DNA of 64,000 nucleotides from JAJPKR01 sp050746125 (GCA_050746125.1 JBOGKX010000012.1:1-64000); one strand, 5' to 3'; positions 1 to 8,498 are shown, counted from the stretch's first letter. Notes: a model not told the origin generated them from the sequence alone. Made by a program: numbers and translations.

Positions 1-32
1 CTACCGATCGGCGATCCGCAGGAGATACACAC

Positions 33-506
33 ATGACGCACCCCGAATTCATCGTCGCGGCCTACGCTCAAGCCCAGGCTTCGGGGCACATTTGGCCGGC
101 GTTTGCGGCTTGCGAGGCGGCTGAAGAGTCAGCCTACGGCACGAGTCGCCTGGCCGTCGAGGCCAACAACTTGTTCGGATTGAAGAGCGGTCGATTTACG
201 ACCGGGCTGCCAACCATCGAAATGCATACCCACGAATGGGAGCACGGCGAAATGGTGGCTACCGTCGCGGTTTGGCCGAAGTTCGAAACGTGGGCGCAGG
301 CCTTCGACTATAGGATGCGCGTGCTTCGCGGCTTGGCTCCGTTCTACCCCAACTACTCGGCCGCCTTGTCCGCCAAAACCGGCGAGGATTATGTCATCGC
401 TGTCTCCAAGACGTGGAGCACTGATCCCCGTCGAGCCAGCAACGTCCTCAGCATCTATCGTGTGTATACCGACTGCTTCACGGAGCCCACTCCGGCCGCG
501 CAATAA
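33..506 (+). CDS. GH73-type glucosaminidase, probable prophage endolysin
   Basis: Predicted peptidoglycan hydrolase of 157 aa. The central segment has the glucosaminidase (FlgJ/GH73) pattern: a catalytic-type Glu in AAEESAYGTS (about residues 29-38) followed by the diagnostic NNLFGLKSG. The C-terminal part (YPNYSAAL, KTWSTDP) also matches the family. There is no signal peptide, so it would act in the cytoplasm until released by a holin, as phage lysins do. The ATG is preceded by AGGAG at 20-24. The next gene starts one base after its stop. The enzyme family is clear; its phage origin is inferred from size, the lone catalytic domain and the small unknown neighbours. Confidence 0.8.
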   Translation: MTHPEFIVAAYAQAQASGHIWPAFAACEAAEESAYGTSRLAVEANNLFGLKSGRFTTGLPTIEMHTHEWEHGEMVATVAVWPKFETWAQAFDYRMRVLRGLAPFYPNYSAALSAKTGEDYVIAVSKTWSTDPRRASNVLSIYRVYTDCFTEPTPAAQ

Positions 507-507
507 C

Positions 508-858
508 ATGAACCACCAACCCCTGCTCCACGCGCTGTACGCGATGCTGGAAGAGACGATCGCCGGCTCACCCGAGTCTCTGAGTATCGCCGACCGCATC
601 GCCGAATGTCTAGGCACCGACGATCCGGAGCCCGCACCGCTAACGGACGCCGAATTCGACGCGGCGCAGCGAGCTGACCAGCGGCTCCGCGCTACGGACC
701 CCGAGACCGCCGATGCGATTTGGGATTATATCAGGACCGCGATATATATCCACCTGAACGCGGAAGATGCCGCGGTATTCATGGCGGCGCTGCAGTCGCC
801 GCCTAAGGTCAATCCTCGTCTGCGGGAGTTTCTCTCTCGCAAAGCGCCTTGGGAGTGA
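508..858 (+). CDS. Small hypothetical protein downstream of the endolysin
   Basis: A 116-aa acidic, mostly helical protein that I do not recognise. The reading frame is open back to 391, but the ATG at 508 is preferred because it lies one base after the endolysin stop (TAACATG), the normal arrangement of coupled phage genes. Upstream initiation would overlap the endolysin by about 115 bases. It has no signal peptide, membrane segment or cysteine motif. Its 3' end overlaps the opposing gene at 809-1069 by 50 bases. It is most likely a prophage late-region accessory protein. Confidence 0.55.
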   Translation: MNHQPLLHALYAMLEETIAGSPESLSIADRIAECLGTDDPEPAPLTDAEFDAAQRADQRLRATDPETADAIWDYIRTAIYIHLNAEDAAVFMAALQSPPKVNPRLREFLSRKAPWE

Positions 859-1069
859 CCGTCGCGAATTCGCGTCCATCCTGCTCGACTATCAGCTTGA
901 CCCCAATCGCGCCCTCGATTTTTGCAAGGGCTGCCCGCCCCCAACGTATCGCATCTTCGATAATGATCTCGTCATCCTCGCCGTATAGCAGATGAGGGGG
1001 CGCGATCTGGCTCGTGGTGGGAGAGCCAGCGATCGTGTAGACGAGAAATGCCTGGTACTCACGGGGCAT
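809..1069 (-). CDS. Small hypothetical protein, convergent, prophage region
   Basis: An 86-aa protein of unknown function with balanced acidic and hydrophobic content (an EDDEIIIEDAIRWG stretch followed by an amphipathic helix). I consider it real because a TATACT box lies on the minus strand at 1085-1080, ten bases before the ATG. That is the same spacing seen at many host genes here. No Shine-Dalgarno is visible. It overlaps the 3' end of the 508-858 gene. An opposing plus-strand frame (767-988) is open but less protein-like. Confidence 0.42.
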   Translation of the reverse strand: MPREYQAFLVYTIAGSPTTSQIAPPHLLYGEDDEIIIEDAIRWGRAALAKIEGAIGVKLIVEQDGREFATVTPKALCERETPADED

Positions 1070-1099
1070 GACTCAGCCGAGTATAGCGCTGGCCTGGTC

Positions 1100-1120
1100 C
1101 CCCGTCACGGGGCTTTTTGT
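1100..1120 (+). terminator. Rho-independent terminator
   Basis: The stem CCCCG (1100-1104) pairs with CGGGG (1108-1112) across a three-base loop, followed by CTTTTTGTT. It reads in the plus direction and probably closes the endolysin transcription unit. Confidence 0.7.
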
Positions 1121-1376
1121 TGGTCACGAAAAGCGAAAATAAGGCGAAAATGCGTGACACGGCTTTCCGCTTTCATGACACGGTTTCGCGTTCCGGGGGG
1201 TGTGCAAGACTACGCAAGGTTACGCAACGTACAATTTACTACTTCGGTACCCCCAGCGCATGTCATTGTTTCTACTCGTAAATCGTTGATGTTAACGGGT
1301 TTGATACCGGGCACAAAAAGTGCCAAAAAAATAAAAAAAGCAACTTGCTTTTCCCTGCCAGAGTTCCTGCTTCCGT
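1121..1376. other. AT-richer spacer at probable prophage/host boundary
   Basis: No convincing gene is present. The segment is visibly poorer in G+C than its surroundings. It holds an imperfect direct repeat of TGACACGG (about 1155-1162 and 1186-1193), a repeated TACGCAA (1211-1217 and 1221-1227), an inverted repeat GGCAC/GTGCC around AAAAA (1310-1324) and a near-palindrome AAAAGCAA-C-TTGCTTTT (about 1336-1352). Such a stretch next to a phage lysis gene is a plausible place for an attachment site. No tRNA end or integrase is visible, so this is inference. Confidence 0.35.
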
Positions 1377-2177
1377 ATGAGCCAGGAACTCAGGTCGGCG
1401 ATGCGTTTCCTTTGGAGGCGTCCCGGACGCCTGCGCGGCGGACTGGCGGCAGGCTTCCGCGCGCAGGGTTGTTTGGGCCTGCCGCGCTTGCGAGTCGCCC
1501 CGCCATCGGTCGAGGAAGTCCAGTTGCGCCGCCTGGACTGGCACGGCAAGGTGATTTATGACGTGGGAGCCAATGTCGGCGTCTTCAGCCTGTTTTTTGC
1601 CCGCGAGAGCGGCGATAAGGGAGAAGTGATCGCCTTCGAACCGGTGGCGTCGAACTATCGCGTCCTATGCAAGAATCTGCGCCTGAATGGCATCGCCAAC
1701 GTGCGCGCGATTCCGCTGGCGCTCGGCGCGCGCGCGGAGACGCGGCCCGTTTACCGCACCGCCGGCGAGAGCGGCACCGCCTCCGTCATGTTTTCCAGCG
1801 CTTTGGATTCCCGCTACCGGCAGGGCGAGGAGGTGCGGGTCGAACCACTTGACCAAGCGGTGGGCGAACACGATTTGCCGGCGCCGCACTTCATCAAGAT
1901 CGACGTCGAAGGGGCGGAAGCGGAGGTGCTGGCGGGGGCCGAGCGGTTGCTCGCGGCAACGCGGCCGGACCTTTGGATCGAACTGCACGGCACGGGCGTA
2001 ATCCAGAAAGCCGACAATGCTCGCCTCGTAGCGCATGCACTCTTCGCGCTGGGCTACCAAATCTTTCACGTCGAGACGGCGACCGAGGTGCCCTACCGAG
2101 GGGCGCCGCCCGGCACGGGCCATATCTTCTGCCGCCAGCGCAGCGCAGGCGCGGCCGCCCGCGCGGCTGGTGTCTGA
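1377..2177 (+). CDS. FkbM-family SAM-dependent methyltransferase
   Basis: A 266-aa protein that probably O-methylates a sugar or another small acceptor. The SAM-binding motif VIYDVGANVGVFSL (about residues 59-72), the acidic FEPVASNY segment and the late motif IKIDVEGAE (about 173-181) are typical of the FkbM family. A basic N-terminal stretch of about 50 residues precedes the fold. There is no strong Shine-Dalgarno at the ATG at 1377; an ATG at 1401 is an alternative. It stands alone between the prophage-like edge and gyrA, so neighbours do not indicate its substrate. Confidence 0.8.
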   Translation: MSQELRSAMRFLWRRPGRLRGGLAAGFRAQGCLGLPRLRVAPPSVEEVQLRRLDWHGKVIYDVGANVGVFSLFFARESGDKGEVIAFEPVASNYRVLCKNLRLNGIANVRAIPLALGARAETRPVYRTAGESGTASVMFSSALDSRYRQGEEVRVEPLDQAVGEHDLPAPHFIKIDVEGAEAEVLAGAERLLAATRPDLWIELHGTGVIQKADNARLVAHALFALGYQIFHVETATEVPYRGAPPGTGHIFCRQRSAGAAARAAGV

Positions 2178-2317
2178 ACCTGATTTGGGTCTGTCAGCCG
2201 TTGCCGGGATGGCGGTCCAGGCCGTCCCCTTGGGTGCCGTTTACCCCCCTCTTTTTCGGGCCGGACCCGGAAGGCGTGCCGGGCAGCTTGCCGCCCCAGT
2301 TTCCCATCGTAAATGTC

Positions 2318-2326
2318 TGGTATAAT
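2318..2326 (+). promoter_or_regulatory. Extended -10 promoter of gyrA (leaderless type)
   Basis: TGG-TATAAT is a perfect extended -10 element (TATAAT at 2321-2326). It ends 12 bases before the gyrA ATG. Transcription would start at about 2333, leaving roughly five untranslated bases and no room for a ribosome-binding site. Confidence 0.7.
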
Positions 2327-2338
2327 TGAGTTTATCCC

Positions 2339-4855
2339 ATGCCCGACGATCCGATCACCCCCCCGCTGCCGCTCTCCGGCGATGGCGCCGACGGCAGCAA
2401 GAATCTGCTCCCGATCAACATCGAAGACGAGATGCGGCGGTCCTACTTGGACTACGCCATGTCGGTGATCATCGGGCGTGCGTTGCCCGACGCGCGCGAC
2501 GGGCTGAAGCCGGTGCATCGCCGCATCCTCTACGCGATGTTTCGCGAGGGCTTGCTCTCGAACCGGAAGTACTCGAAATGCGCGGGCGTAGTGGGCGAAG
2601 TGCTGAAGAAGTACCATCCGCACGGCGATGCGGCCGTCTATGACGCGCTGGTGCGCATGGCGCAGGACTTCAACATGCACTACCCCTTGATCGACGGACA
2701 GGGGAACTTCGGTTCGGTGGATGGCGATCCTCCCGCCGCTTACCGTTACACCGAAGCGCGGCTATCGCGCATTGCCGAGGAGATGCTGGCCGACATCGAC
2801 CGCGACACGGTGGATTTCGTGCCGAACTTCGACGAAGCCACCGAAGAGCCTACGGTGCTGCCGACGCGCACCCCCAACTTGCTCATCAACGGCGCGGACG
2901 GCATCGCTGTCGGCATGGCGACGAAGATTCCGCCCCACAATCTCACGGAAATCGTCGATGCCTGCCTCGAGCTGCTGCAAAATCCGCGCGCGCAGCTGGC
3001 CGAGTTGCTGAAGCACGTCAAAGGGCCCGATTTTCCCACCGGTGGGATTCTCTACGGCAAGTCAGGAATCGTCGAGGCCTACCAGCGCGGCCGGGGCTCG
3101 TTCATCATTCGCGCCAAAGCCGGCGTGGAGGCGATCAACAAGGACCGCCGCGCCATCGTCATCACGGAAATTCCCTACCAAGTCAACAAGGCCAAGCTGA
3201 TCGAGCGCATCGCCGAACTGGTGCAAGAGAAGAAGGTCGAGGGCATCAGCGACATTCGCGACGAAAGCGACCGCGATGGCATGCGCATCGTGCTCGAACT
3301 GAAGCGTGGCGAGCAAGCCGAGATCATACTCAACCAGCTCTACAAGCACACCAATCTACAAACCAGCTTCGGCATGATCCTGCTGGCGGTAATCAACGGG
3401 CAGCCACGCGAGATGGGGCTGGTCGAGGCCATCCGCCGCTTCCTCGATCATCGCGTCGAAGTAGTGCGCCGGCGCACCGCCTTCGACCTCGCCCGGGCCC
3501 GCGACCGCGAGCACATTTTACAGGGCTACAAGATCGCCCTCGATCACATCGACGCGGTGATCAAGCTGATCCGCGCTTCGGCTTCGCCGCGCGAGGCGCG
3601 GGAGGGCTTGGTCGCCAGCTTCGCCCTGACGGAAAAGCAGGCGCAGGCCATCTTGGACCTGCAACTCCACCGCCTGACCTCGATGGAGCGGCAGAAGATC
3701 CTGGATGAATTGGAGGAGATTCGCGGCCGCATCGCGGAACTGGAGTCCATTCTGGCCAGCGACAAGAAGCTGCGCGGTGTCATCGCCGACGAGCTGCGGG
3801 AAGTGCGCAAGGAATATGGCGGCGAGAAGGATCCGCGGCGCACCGAGCTGCAAGACCAGGTGGACGAGATCCAGCTCGAGGATTTGATTCAAGAGGAGGC
3901 GGTGGCCATCACCGTCACCCACTCCGGCTATCTGAAGCGCACCCCCATCGCCACCTACCGGCAGCAGCGGCGGGGCGGCTCGGGCCGCATCGGAGCCGGC
4001 ACGCGCGGCGAGGACTTCGTGGCTCGCCTCTTCGTATGCTCCACGCACAGTTACATCCTGATCTTCACCGACAAGGGGCGCGTGTACTGGCTGAAGGTCT
4101 ATGAGATTCCCGACGCCGCCGCCAACGCCAAGGGCAAGTCGGTGAACAGCCTGGTGGCGATGCAGACGGGCGAGGTCGTGAAGGCCATCCTGCCGGTGAA
4201 GGATTTGGAGAGCGAAAACGAGTTCATCGTCATGGTGAGCCGGCTAGGCGTGATTAAAAAGACGGCCGTCAAGGAGTTCTCGAACCCGCGCAGCGGCGGG
4301 ATCATCGCCATGAGCGTCGAGAACGGCGACGAGCTGGTTAATGCCGGCCTCAGCGATGGCGCGCGGCATATCTTCTTGGCCTCGCGCCATGGCAAGAGCA
4401 TCCGTTTCAACGAAGACGACGTGCGCGCGATGGGCCGGCCGGCACACGGGGTGCGCGGCATGTCGCTCGAGAAAGGCGACGCCATCGTGGGCATGGAAGT
4501 GGCCCACGACGAAAAGCAGCTCATCCTCAGCGTCACCGCCAACGGCTACGGCAAGCGCACTGCCCTGAGCGAGTACCGGCGGCAATCGCGCGGCGGCAGC
4601 GGCGTCATCAACGTCAAGACCACGGAACGCAATGGCGAGGTAGTGGCGGTGATGGCGGTGGGCGAAACCACGGAGATCATGGTGATCAGCCAGCAGGGCA
4701 AGATCATCCGCGTTGGCAGCGGGGAGATTCGCGAGGCGGGCCGCGCCACCCAAGGCGTTCGCCTGCTGCGCATGGACGAGGGCGACCGCGTGGCCGCGGC
4801 CTCGGTGATTCCGGCCGAAGAGGCAGCCGCCGAGCAGCCGGCCCTGGTGCAGTAG
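2339..4855 (+). CDS. gyrA: DNA gyrase subunit A
   Basis: Breakage-reunion subunit of gyrase, 838 aa, within the usual range. The catalytic Tyr is Y137 in AAYRYTEA. The quinolone pocket reads HPHGDAAVYD, so the position equal to E. coli Ser83 is Ala98, while the Asp87 equivalent (Asp102) is kept. The GyrA box QRRGGSG at about 543-549, needed for DNA wrapping, separates this from ParC. The C-terminal pinwheel repeats are complete, with a second RGGSG-type turn near residue 752. No gyrB is adjacent. The mRNA is predicted to be nearly leaderless. Confidence 0.97.
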   Translation: MPDDPITPPLPLSGDGADGSKNLLPINIEDEMRRSYLDYAMSVIIGRALPDARDGLKPVHRRILYAMFREGLLSNRKYSKCAGVVGEVLKKYHPHGDAAVYDALVRMAQDFNMHYPLIDGQGNFGSVDGDPPAAYRYTEARLSRIAEEMLADIDRDTVDFVPNFDEATEEPTVLPTRTPNLLINGADGIAVGMATKIPPHNLTEIVDACLELLQNPRAQLAELLKHVKGPDFPTGGILYGKSGIVEAYQRGRGSFIIRAKAGVEAINKDRRAIVITEIPYQVNKAKLIERIAELVQEKKVEGISDIRDESDRDGMRIVLELKRGEQAEIILNQLYKHTNLQTSFGMILLAVINGQPREMGLVEAIRRFLDHRVEVVRRRTAFDLARARDREHILQGYKIALDHIDAVIKLIRASASPREAREGLVASFALTEKQAQAILDLQLHRLTSMERQKILDELEEIRGRIAELESILASDKKLRGVIADELREVRKEYGGEKDPRRTELQDQVDEIQLEDLIQEEAVAITVTHSGYLKRTPIATYRQQRRGGSGRIGAGTRGEDFVARLFVCSTHSYILIFTDKGRVYWLKVYEIPDAAANAKGKSVNSLVAMQTGEVVKAILPVKDLESENEFIVMVSRLGVIKKTAVKEFSNPRSGGIIAMSVENGDELVNAGLSDGARHIFLASRHGKSIRFNEDDVRAMGRPAHGVRGMSLEKGDAIVGMEVAHDEKQLILSVTANGYGKRTALSEYRRQSRGGSGVINVKTTERNGEVVAVMAVGETTEIMVISQQGKIIRVGSGEIREAGRATQGVRLLRMDEGDRVAAASVIPAEEAAAEQPALVQ

Positions 4856-4865
4856 GCGGCATCCC

Positions 4866-4871
4866 TATACT
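4866..4871 (+). promoter_or_regulatory. -10 box directly before the CPBP gene
   Basis: TATACT lies six bases before the TTG start at 4878, in the ten-base region after gyrA. The predicted start of transcription coincides with the start codon, so this would be a truly leaderless message. Confidence 0.5.
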
Positions 4872-4877
4872 GAAAGC

Positions 4878-5912
4878 TTGACGCCCGACCTGCCTCCCTC
4901 GACTGCCGATTCCGCGCCTTCGCCGCCGGCGCCTCCCTCCAGCGACCCTGCCTGGCGCGGACTCGACGTGGCGCTGATCCTGGTCGTGACCGGGCTAGCG
5001 CTGATTTTGGCGCTGCTGCTCGGCTTGGTGCTGCTGGCCGTGGTCGGCCACGCCGGTCTGGGCGGCCTGGCCGGATTGCAGCCGTTGGTGGATATCCGCT
5101 TCTTGCTGGCGGTGCAGACGGCGGCCTTGGCGGCCGGCTTCATCTTTGCCTGGCGCTGGATCGAGACGCTGTACCATGCCGCGTTCTGGCGTGCCATCCA
5201 CTGGCGCAAGGTACCGGCGCGCTGGGTGGGCGGCGCCGTCGTCGCCGGCATCCTGCTCTCGCTGTTGCTGCAAGCCCTCGAGCACTATCTGCCGATTCCC
5301 AAGCAGTTGCCGATCGACAAGCTGTTCAATCCGCGCACGGCTTGGCTGGTGACGATCTATGGCGTGGCCGTGGCCCCCTTCTTCGAGGAGTTCGTCTTCC
5401 GCGGCCTTATCTACCCCAGTCTGCGGCGCAGCTTCGCCGAGGGCATGTCGCGGCTGCAAGCACGCGCCTGGCGCCCGTTCCTCTGGGCGGGGGCGGCGGC
5501 CGGCGCCCTGATCGCCGGCCTGGTGTGGGTACGCGACGTGTTCTTGCAGATGCCCTTCGGTCGCGCCGAAGCCGGATTCTGCGTGGCGGTCGCGTGCGGG
5601 TTATTCGCAGCCCCCATCCTGGACGGCGTGGCCTCGATCTTTCGCTTGCTGGCGCGGCTGCGGCAGGCGGAGGTTCTCGCGGTGCTGGCGACCGGCATTC
5701 TCTTCGGCCTGGCGCACAGCAGCCAATTGGCGAACGCGCTGGTTCCGGTGGCGTTGATTTCGCTAGTGGGCATCGTGCTGACCGCGGTGCGCGCCGCCAG
5801 CGGCTCTGTGCTAGCGAGCTGGATTCTGCACTGCGTCTATAATGGGACGCTCTTCGTGCTGCTTTTCATCGGCACGCGGGGCTTTCACGATTTTCACAAG
5901 TTGATTCACTGA
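4878..5912 (+). CDS. CPBP-family intramembrane protease (Abi)
   Basis: A 344-aa multi-pass membrane protein of the CAAX/Abi protease family, which are inner-membrane glutamic proteases. The three signature sites are present: E170-E171...R175 (EEFVFRG), H280 (FGLAH) and H318/N322 (HCVYN). About 105 residues separate the first two motifs, which leaves an extra segment of around 70-80 residues (about 185-265) carrying another hydrophobic helix. The N-terminus is Pro/Ser-rich before the first membrane span near residue 30. The TTG start is chosen from the TATACT box six bases upstream. pyrE follows after five bases, so it may head the pyrE operon. Confidence 0.85.
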   Translation: MTPDLPPSTADSAPSPPAPPSSDPAWRGLDVALILVVTGLALILALLLGLVLLAVVGHAGLGGLAGLQPLVDIRFLLAVQTAALAAGFIFAWRWIETLYHAAFWRAIHWRKVPARWVGGAVVAGILLSLLLQALEHYLPIPKQLPIDKLFNPRTAWLVTIYGVAVAPFFEEFVFRGLIYPSLRRSFAEGMSRLQARAWRPFLWAGAAAGALIAGLVWVRDVFLQMPFGRAEAGFCVAVACGLFAAPILDGVASIFRLLARLRQAEVLAVLATGILFGLAHSSQLANALVPVALISLVGIVLTAVRAASGSVLASWILHCVYNGTLFVLLFIGTRGFHDFHKLIH

Positions 5913-5917
5913 TCCGC

Positions 5918-6556
5918 GTGCCCGCCCCTCGCTCCGATTCCGGACCCAGCCCGCGCGCTGAAGCGCGCCAGGAGCTGCTCGGCCTGCTGGCCGAGAAATC
6001 CTTCCGCTTAGGAAACTTTCGCCTCTCCTCCGGCGGGGTTAGCGATTATTACATCGATTGCCGCCTCACCACGCTGGACGCGCGCGGCGCCTTGCTCACC
6101 GGCCGGCTGTTTCTCGGCGCGCTGCGCGGCGGCGCCGCGGTCGAAGCGGTGGGCGGGCTGACGCTCGGCGCCGATCCCATCGTGGTCGCCGTGGCCGTGG
6201 CAAGCGCGCTCGAGCCGCCGCCGATCGGCGCATTCATCGTGCGCAAGCAAGAAAAAGCCCATGGCACCGGCCAGCGCATCGAGGGTGCGGTGCGGCCCGG
6301 ATTGCCGGTAGCCATTCTCGACGACGTCTGCACGACCGCGGCCTCGACCGTGCAAGCGATCGAGGCGGCCTGGCAGGCGGATCTGGACGTGCGCCGCGTG
6401 CTGTGCCTGGTGGAGCGAGAAGAGGCGGGCGGGCGCGCGCGGCTGGAGGAGTTTTGGCGCGGCCGAACCGGCCAGAGCTGCCCTTTCACCGCCCTCTTCA
6501 CCGCCGCCCAGGTGCGAGAGCGCCACTTGGCGCAGGCGGGGCGGCGGCCGGCATGA
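5918..6556 (+). CDS. pyrE: Orotate phosphoribosyltransferase
   Basis: Joins orotate and PRPP to give OMP in pyrimidine synthesis. It has 212 aa and a GTG start. The orotate/PRPP hood motif RKQEKAHGTG (109-118) is intact. The PRPP loop reads DDVCTTAAST (135-144), where most homologues have EDV-TTGGS; the Gly-Gly is replaced by Ala-Ala. The gene overlaps mtnA by ATGA at 6553-6556, so translation is probably coupled. The other pyr genes (pyrR, pyrB, pyrC) are 36 kb away. Confidence 0.92.
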   Translation: MPAPRSDSGPSPRAEARQELLGLLAEKSFRLGNFRLSSGGVSDYYIDCRLTTLDARGALLTGRLFLGALRGGAAVEAVGGLTLGADPIVVAVAVASALEPPPIGAFIVRKQEKAHGTGQRIEGAVRPGLPVAILDDVCTTAASTVQAIEAAWQADLDVRRVLCLVEREEAGGRARLEEFWRGRTGQSCPFTALFTAAQVRERHLAQAGRRPA

Positions 6557-7611
6557 TCCCGACGCTCGAATGGACAGCGGACGGCGTCCGCCTGCTCGAT
6601 CAGAAGCTGCTACCGGGGCGGGTGGAGTACCGCCTCTGCCGCGATCATGGCGACGTCGCCGAGGCGATTCGCGACATGACGATTCGCGGCGCGCCGGCGA
6701 TCGGCGTGGCGGCGGCGATGGGGGTGGCGCTGGGGGTGAAGCGGTCTAGCGCGCGTTCCGTCGCGGCGCTGCGTGCCGAGTTCGACGACATTGTCGCGCA
6801 GTTGGCGGCGACCCGCCCCACGGCGGTGAACTTGTTCTGGGCGTTGGAGCGGATGCGGCGCAAGTTCGAGACGGCGGCCGCGACCGGCGGCGTCGAGGAA
6901 ACGCGCGCCGCGCTCGAGCAAGAGGCGCTGCGCATCTACGCCGAAGACATCGCCGTCAATCAAGCCATTGGCCGCCATGGCGCGGGGCTGATGCCCGCCG
7001 CCGGCCGCGTGCTGACGCATTGCAACGCCGGCGCCCTGGCCACCGCCGGCTACGGTACGGCGCTGGGCGTGATCCGCGCCGCCATCGCGGCCGGGAAGCA
7101 ATTGCAGGTGCTCGCGGATGAGACGCGACCTTACCTGCAAGGCGCCCGGCTCACCGCCTGGGAGTTGCAGATGGACGGCATTCCCACCACGGTGATCACC
7201 GACAACATGGCCGGCCACTTCTTGCGCACCGGCGGGATCGGGGCGGTGGTGGTGGGCGCCGATCGCATTGCCGCCAATGGCGACGTGGCAAACAAGATCG
7301 GCACCTATTCGGTGGCCGTGCTGGCGAAGGAAAACGGGGTGCCGTTTTATGTAGCGGCGCCGCTCTCGACGCTGGATCCGACTCTCGCCAGCGGCGACGA
7401 GATCCCGATCGAGCAGCGTGCGGCGCAAGAAGTGACCGAAATCCAGGGCGTGACGATCGTGCCGAAGGGCGTTGCCGTGGCCAACCCCGCCTTCGACGTG
7501 ACGCCGCATCGGTACGTGACCGCGATCATCACCGAAGCCGGCGTGGCGACGCCGCCCTTTGATGCATCGTTGGCGCGCTTGCGCGCCGCGGCCGGGGCCG
7601 CCGGCCCCTAG
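6553..7611 (+). CDS. mtnA: S-methyl-5-thioribose-1-phosphate isomerase
   Basis: Methionine-salvage enzyme converting methylthioribose-1-phosphate to methylthioribulose-1-phosphate. It has 352 aa and resembles the eIF2B-like fold. The active-site Cys157 lies in THCNAGALAT and Asp237 in GADRIAANGD. The N-terminal TIRGAPAIG motif (43-51) is also typical. The ATG overlaps the pyrE stop by four bases; an in-frame upstream extension runs inside pyrE and is rejected. No other salvage gene is in the window. Confidence 0.95.
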   Translation: MIPTLEWTADGVRLLDQKLLPGRVEYRLCRDHGDVAEAIRDMTIRGAPAIGVAAAMGVALGVKRSSARSVAALRAEFDDIVAQLAATRPTAVNLFWALERMRRKFETAAATGGVEETRAALEQEALRIYAEDIAVNQAIGRHGAGLMPAAGRVLTHCNAGALATAGYGTALGVIRAAIAAGKQLQVLADETRPYLQGARLTAWELQMDGIPTTVITDNMAGHFLRTGGIGAVVVGADRIAANGDVANKIGTYSVAVLAKENGVPFYVAAPLSTLDPTLASGDEIPIEQRAAQEVTEIQGVTIVPKGVAVANPAFDVTPHRYVTAIITEAGVATPPFDASLARLRAAAGAAGP

Positions 7612-7638
7612 CCGGCGCGAGGCGGCGGCGCCGCTGCC

Positions 7639-8475
7639 ATGGAAAACTTGCGCTCTATTTTGCACGCGGCCCAGCAGCAGCTCGAAACCGCCGACCTGCC
7701 CTCGGCGCGCACCGATGCCGAGCTGCTGCTGCTGGCGGTGCTGGGACGCGAGCGCGCCTACCTGTACGCCCATCCCGAAGCGGAGCCGAGCGAAGACGAA
7801 CGGCGCGAGTACGCGCGGCTGATCGCCGCCCGCGCCGCCGGCCAGCCGGTACAGTACTTGACCGGCCGCCAGGAGTTTTACGGGCGCGAGTTTCGCGTCA
7901 CGCCGGCGGTGCTGATTCCTCGCCCGGAAACCGAGCTGCTCGTCGCGGCGGCGCTCGAAAAGCTTCCTTCCGGGGCCAACGCGCAGGTCTTGGACGCCGG
8001 AACCGGCTCCGGCGCCATCGCCGCGACCCTGGCGCTGGAGCGGCCGGCGGCGCGGGTGGTGGCGCTCGACCGCTCCTGGGCGGCCCTGGCGGTGGCGCGC
8101 GGCAACGCGGCGCGCTGGAACGCGCGCGCCGCGTTCGTCGCCGCCGACTGGCTGGCGCCGCTGCGCGCCGGCGTTTTGGACATGATCGTTTCCAACCCTC
8201 CCTACGTGGCCGACAACGAGCTGCCGGAATTGGCGCGGGAGGTGCGCGAGTTCGAGCCGCGGGAAGCGCTGGTCGCCGGCCCCAGCGGCCTGGAGTCTTA
8301 TCGAACGCTATTACCGCAGGCGCGGCGCGCGCTGCGGCCGGGCGGCTGGCTCATACTGGAGATCGGTTACCGTGCCGGCGCGGCGATGCGCGCTATGTTG
8401 GCCGACTGGCAAGAGGTCGAGTTGCGCCGCGATTGGCAAGGCTGGGAGAGGATAGCCCTGGCTCGACGTCCCTAA
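7639..8475 (+). CDS. prmC: Release factor glutamine methyltransferase
   Basis: Methylates the GGQ glutamine of peptide-chain release factors. It has 278 aa. The N-terminal helical domain is followed by the SAM loop DAGTGSG (119-125) and the catalytic NPPY (186-189). The RQEFYGREF and IPRPETE segments that hold the release factor are also recognisable. The gap to mtnA is 27 bases. prfA, its frequent partner, is not adjacent. Confidence 0.93.
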   Translation: MENLRSILHAAQQQLETADLPSARTDAELLLLAVLGRERAYLYAHPEAEPSEDERREYARLIAARAAGQPVQYLTGRQEFYGREFRVTPAVLIPRPETELLVAAALEKLPSGANAQVLDAGTGSGAIAATLALERPAARVVALDRSWAALAVARGNAARWNARAAFVAADWLAPLRAGVLDMIVSNPPYVADNELPELAREVREFEPREALVAGPSGLESYRTLLPQARRALRPGGWLILEIGYRAGAAMRAMLADWQEVELRRDWQGWERIALARRP

Positions 8476-8498
8476 GCGCGGGCGCTGATCGCAACGCC

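Noticed and set aside
391..507. N-terminal extension of the small prophage gene
   Set aside because: It overlaps the endolysin in another frame; the ATG at 508 right after the endolysin stop is the natural start.
1310..1324. GGCAC-AAAAA-GTGCC as a terminator
   Set aside because: It is followed by A residues on the plus strand and preceded by the T-run on the minus strand, so no U-tract follows the hairpin in either direction.
5838..5843. TATAAT as a promoter for pyrE
   Set aside because: It encodes the conserved Tyr-Asn of the CPBP HCVYN motif and lies 75 bases from the pyrE start, so it is explained by the protein.
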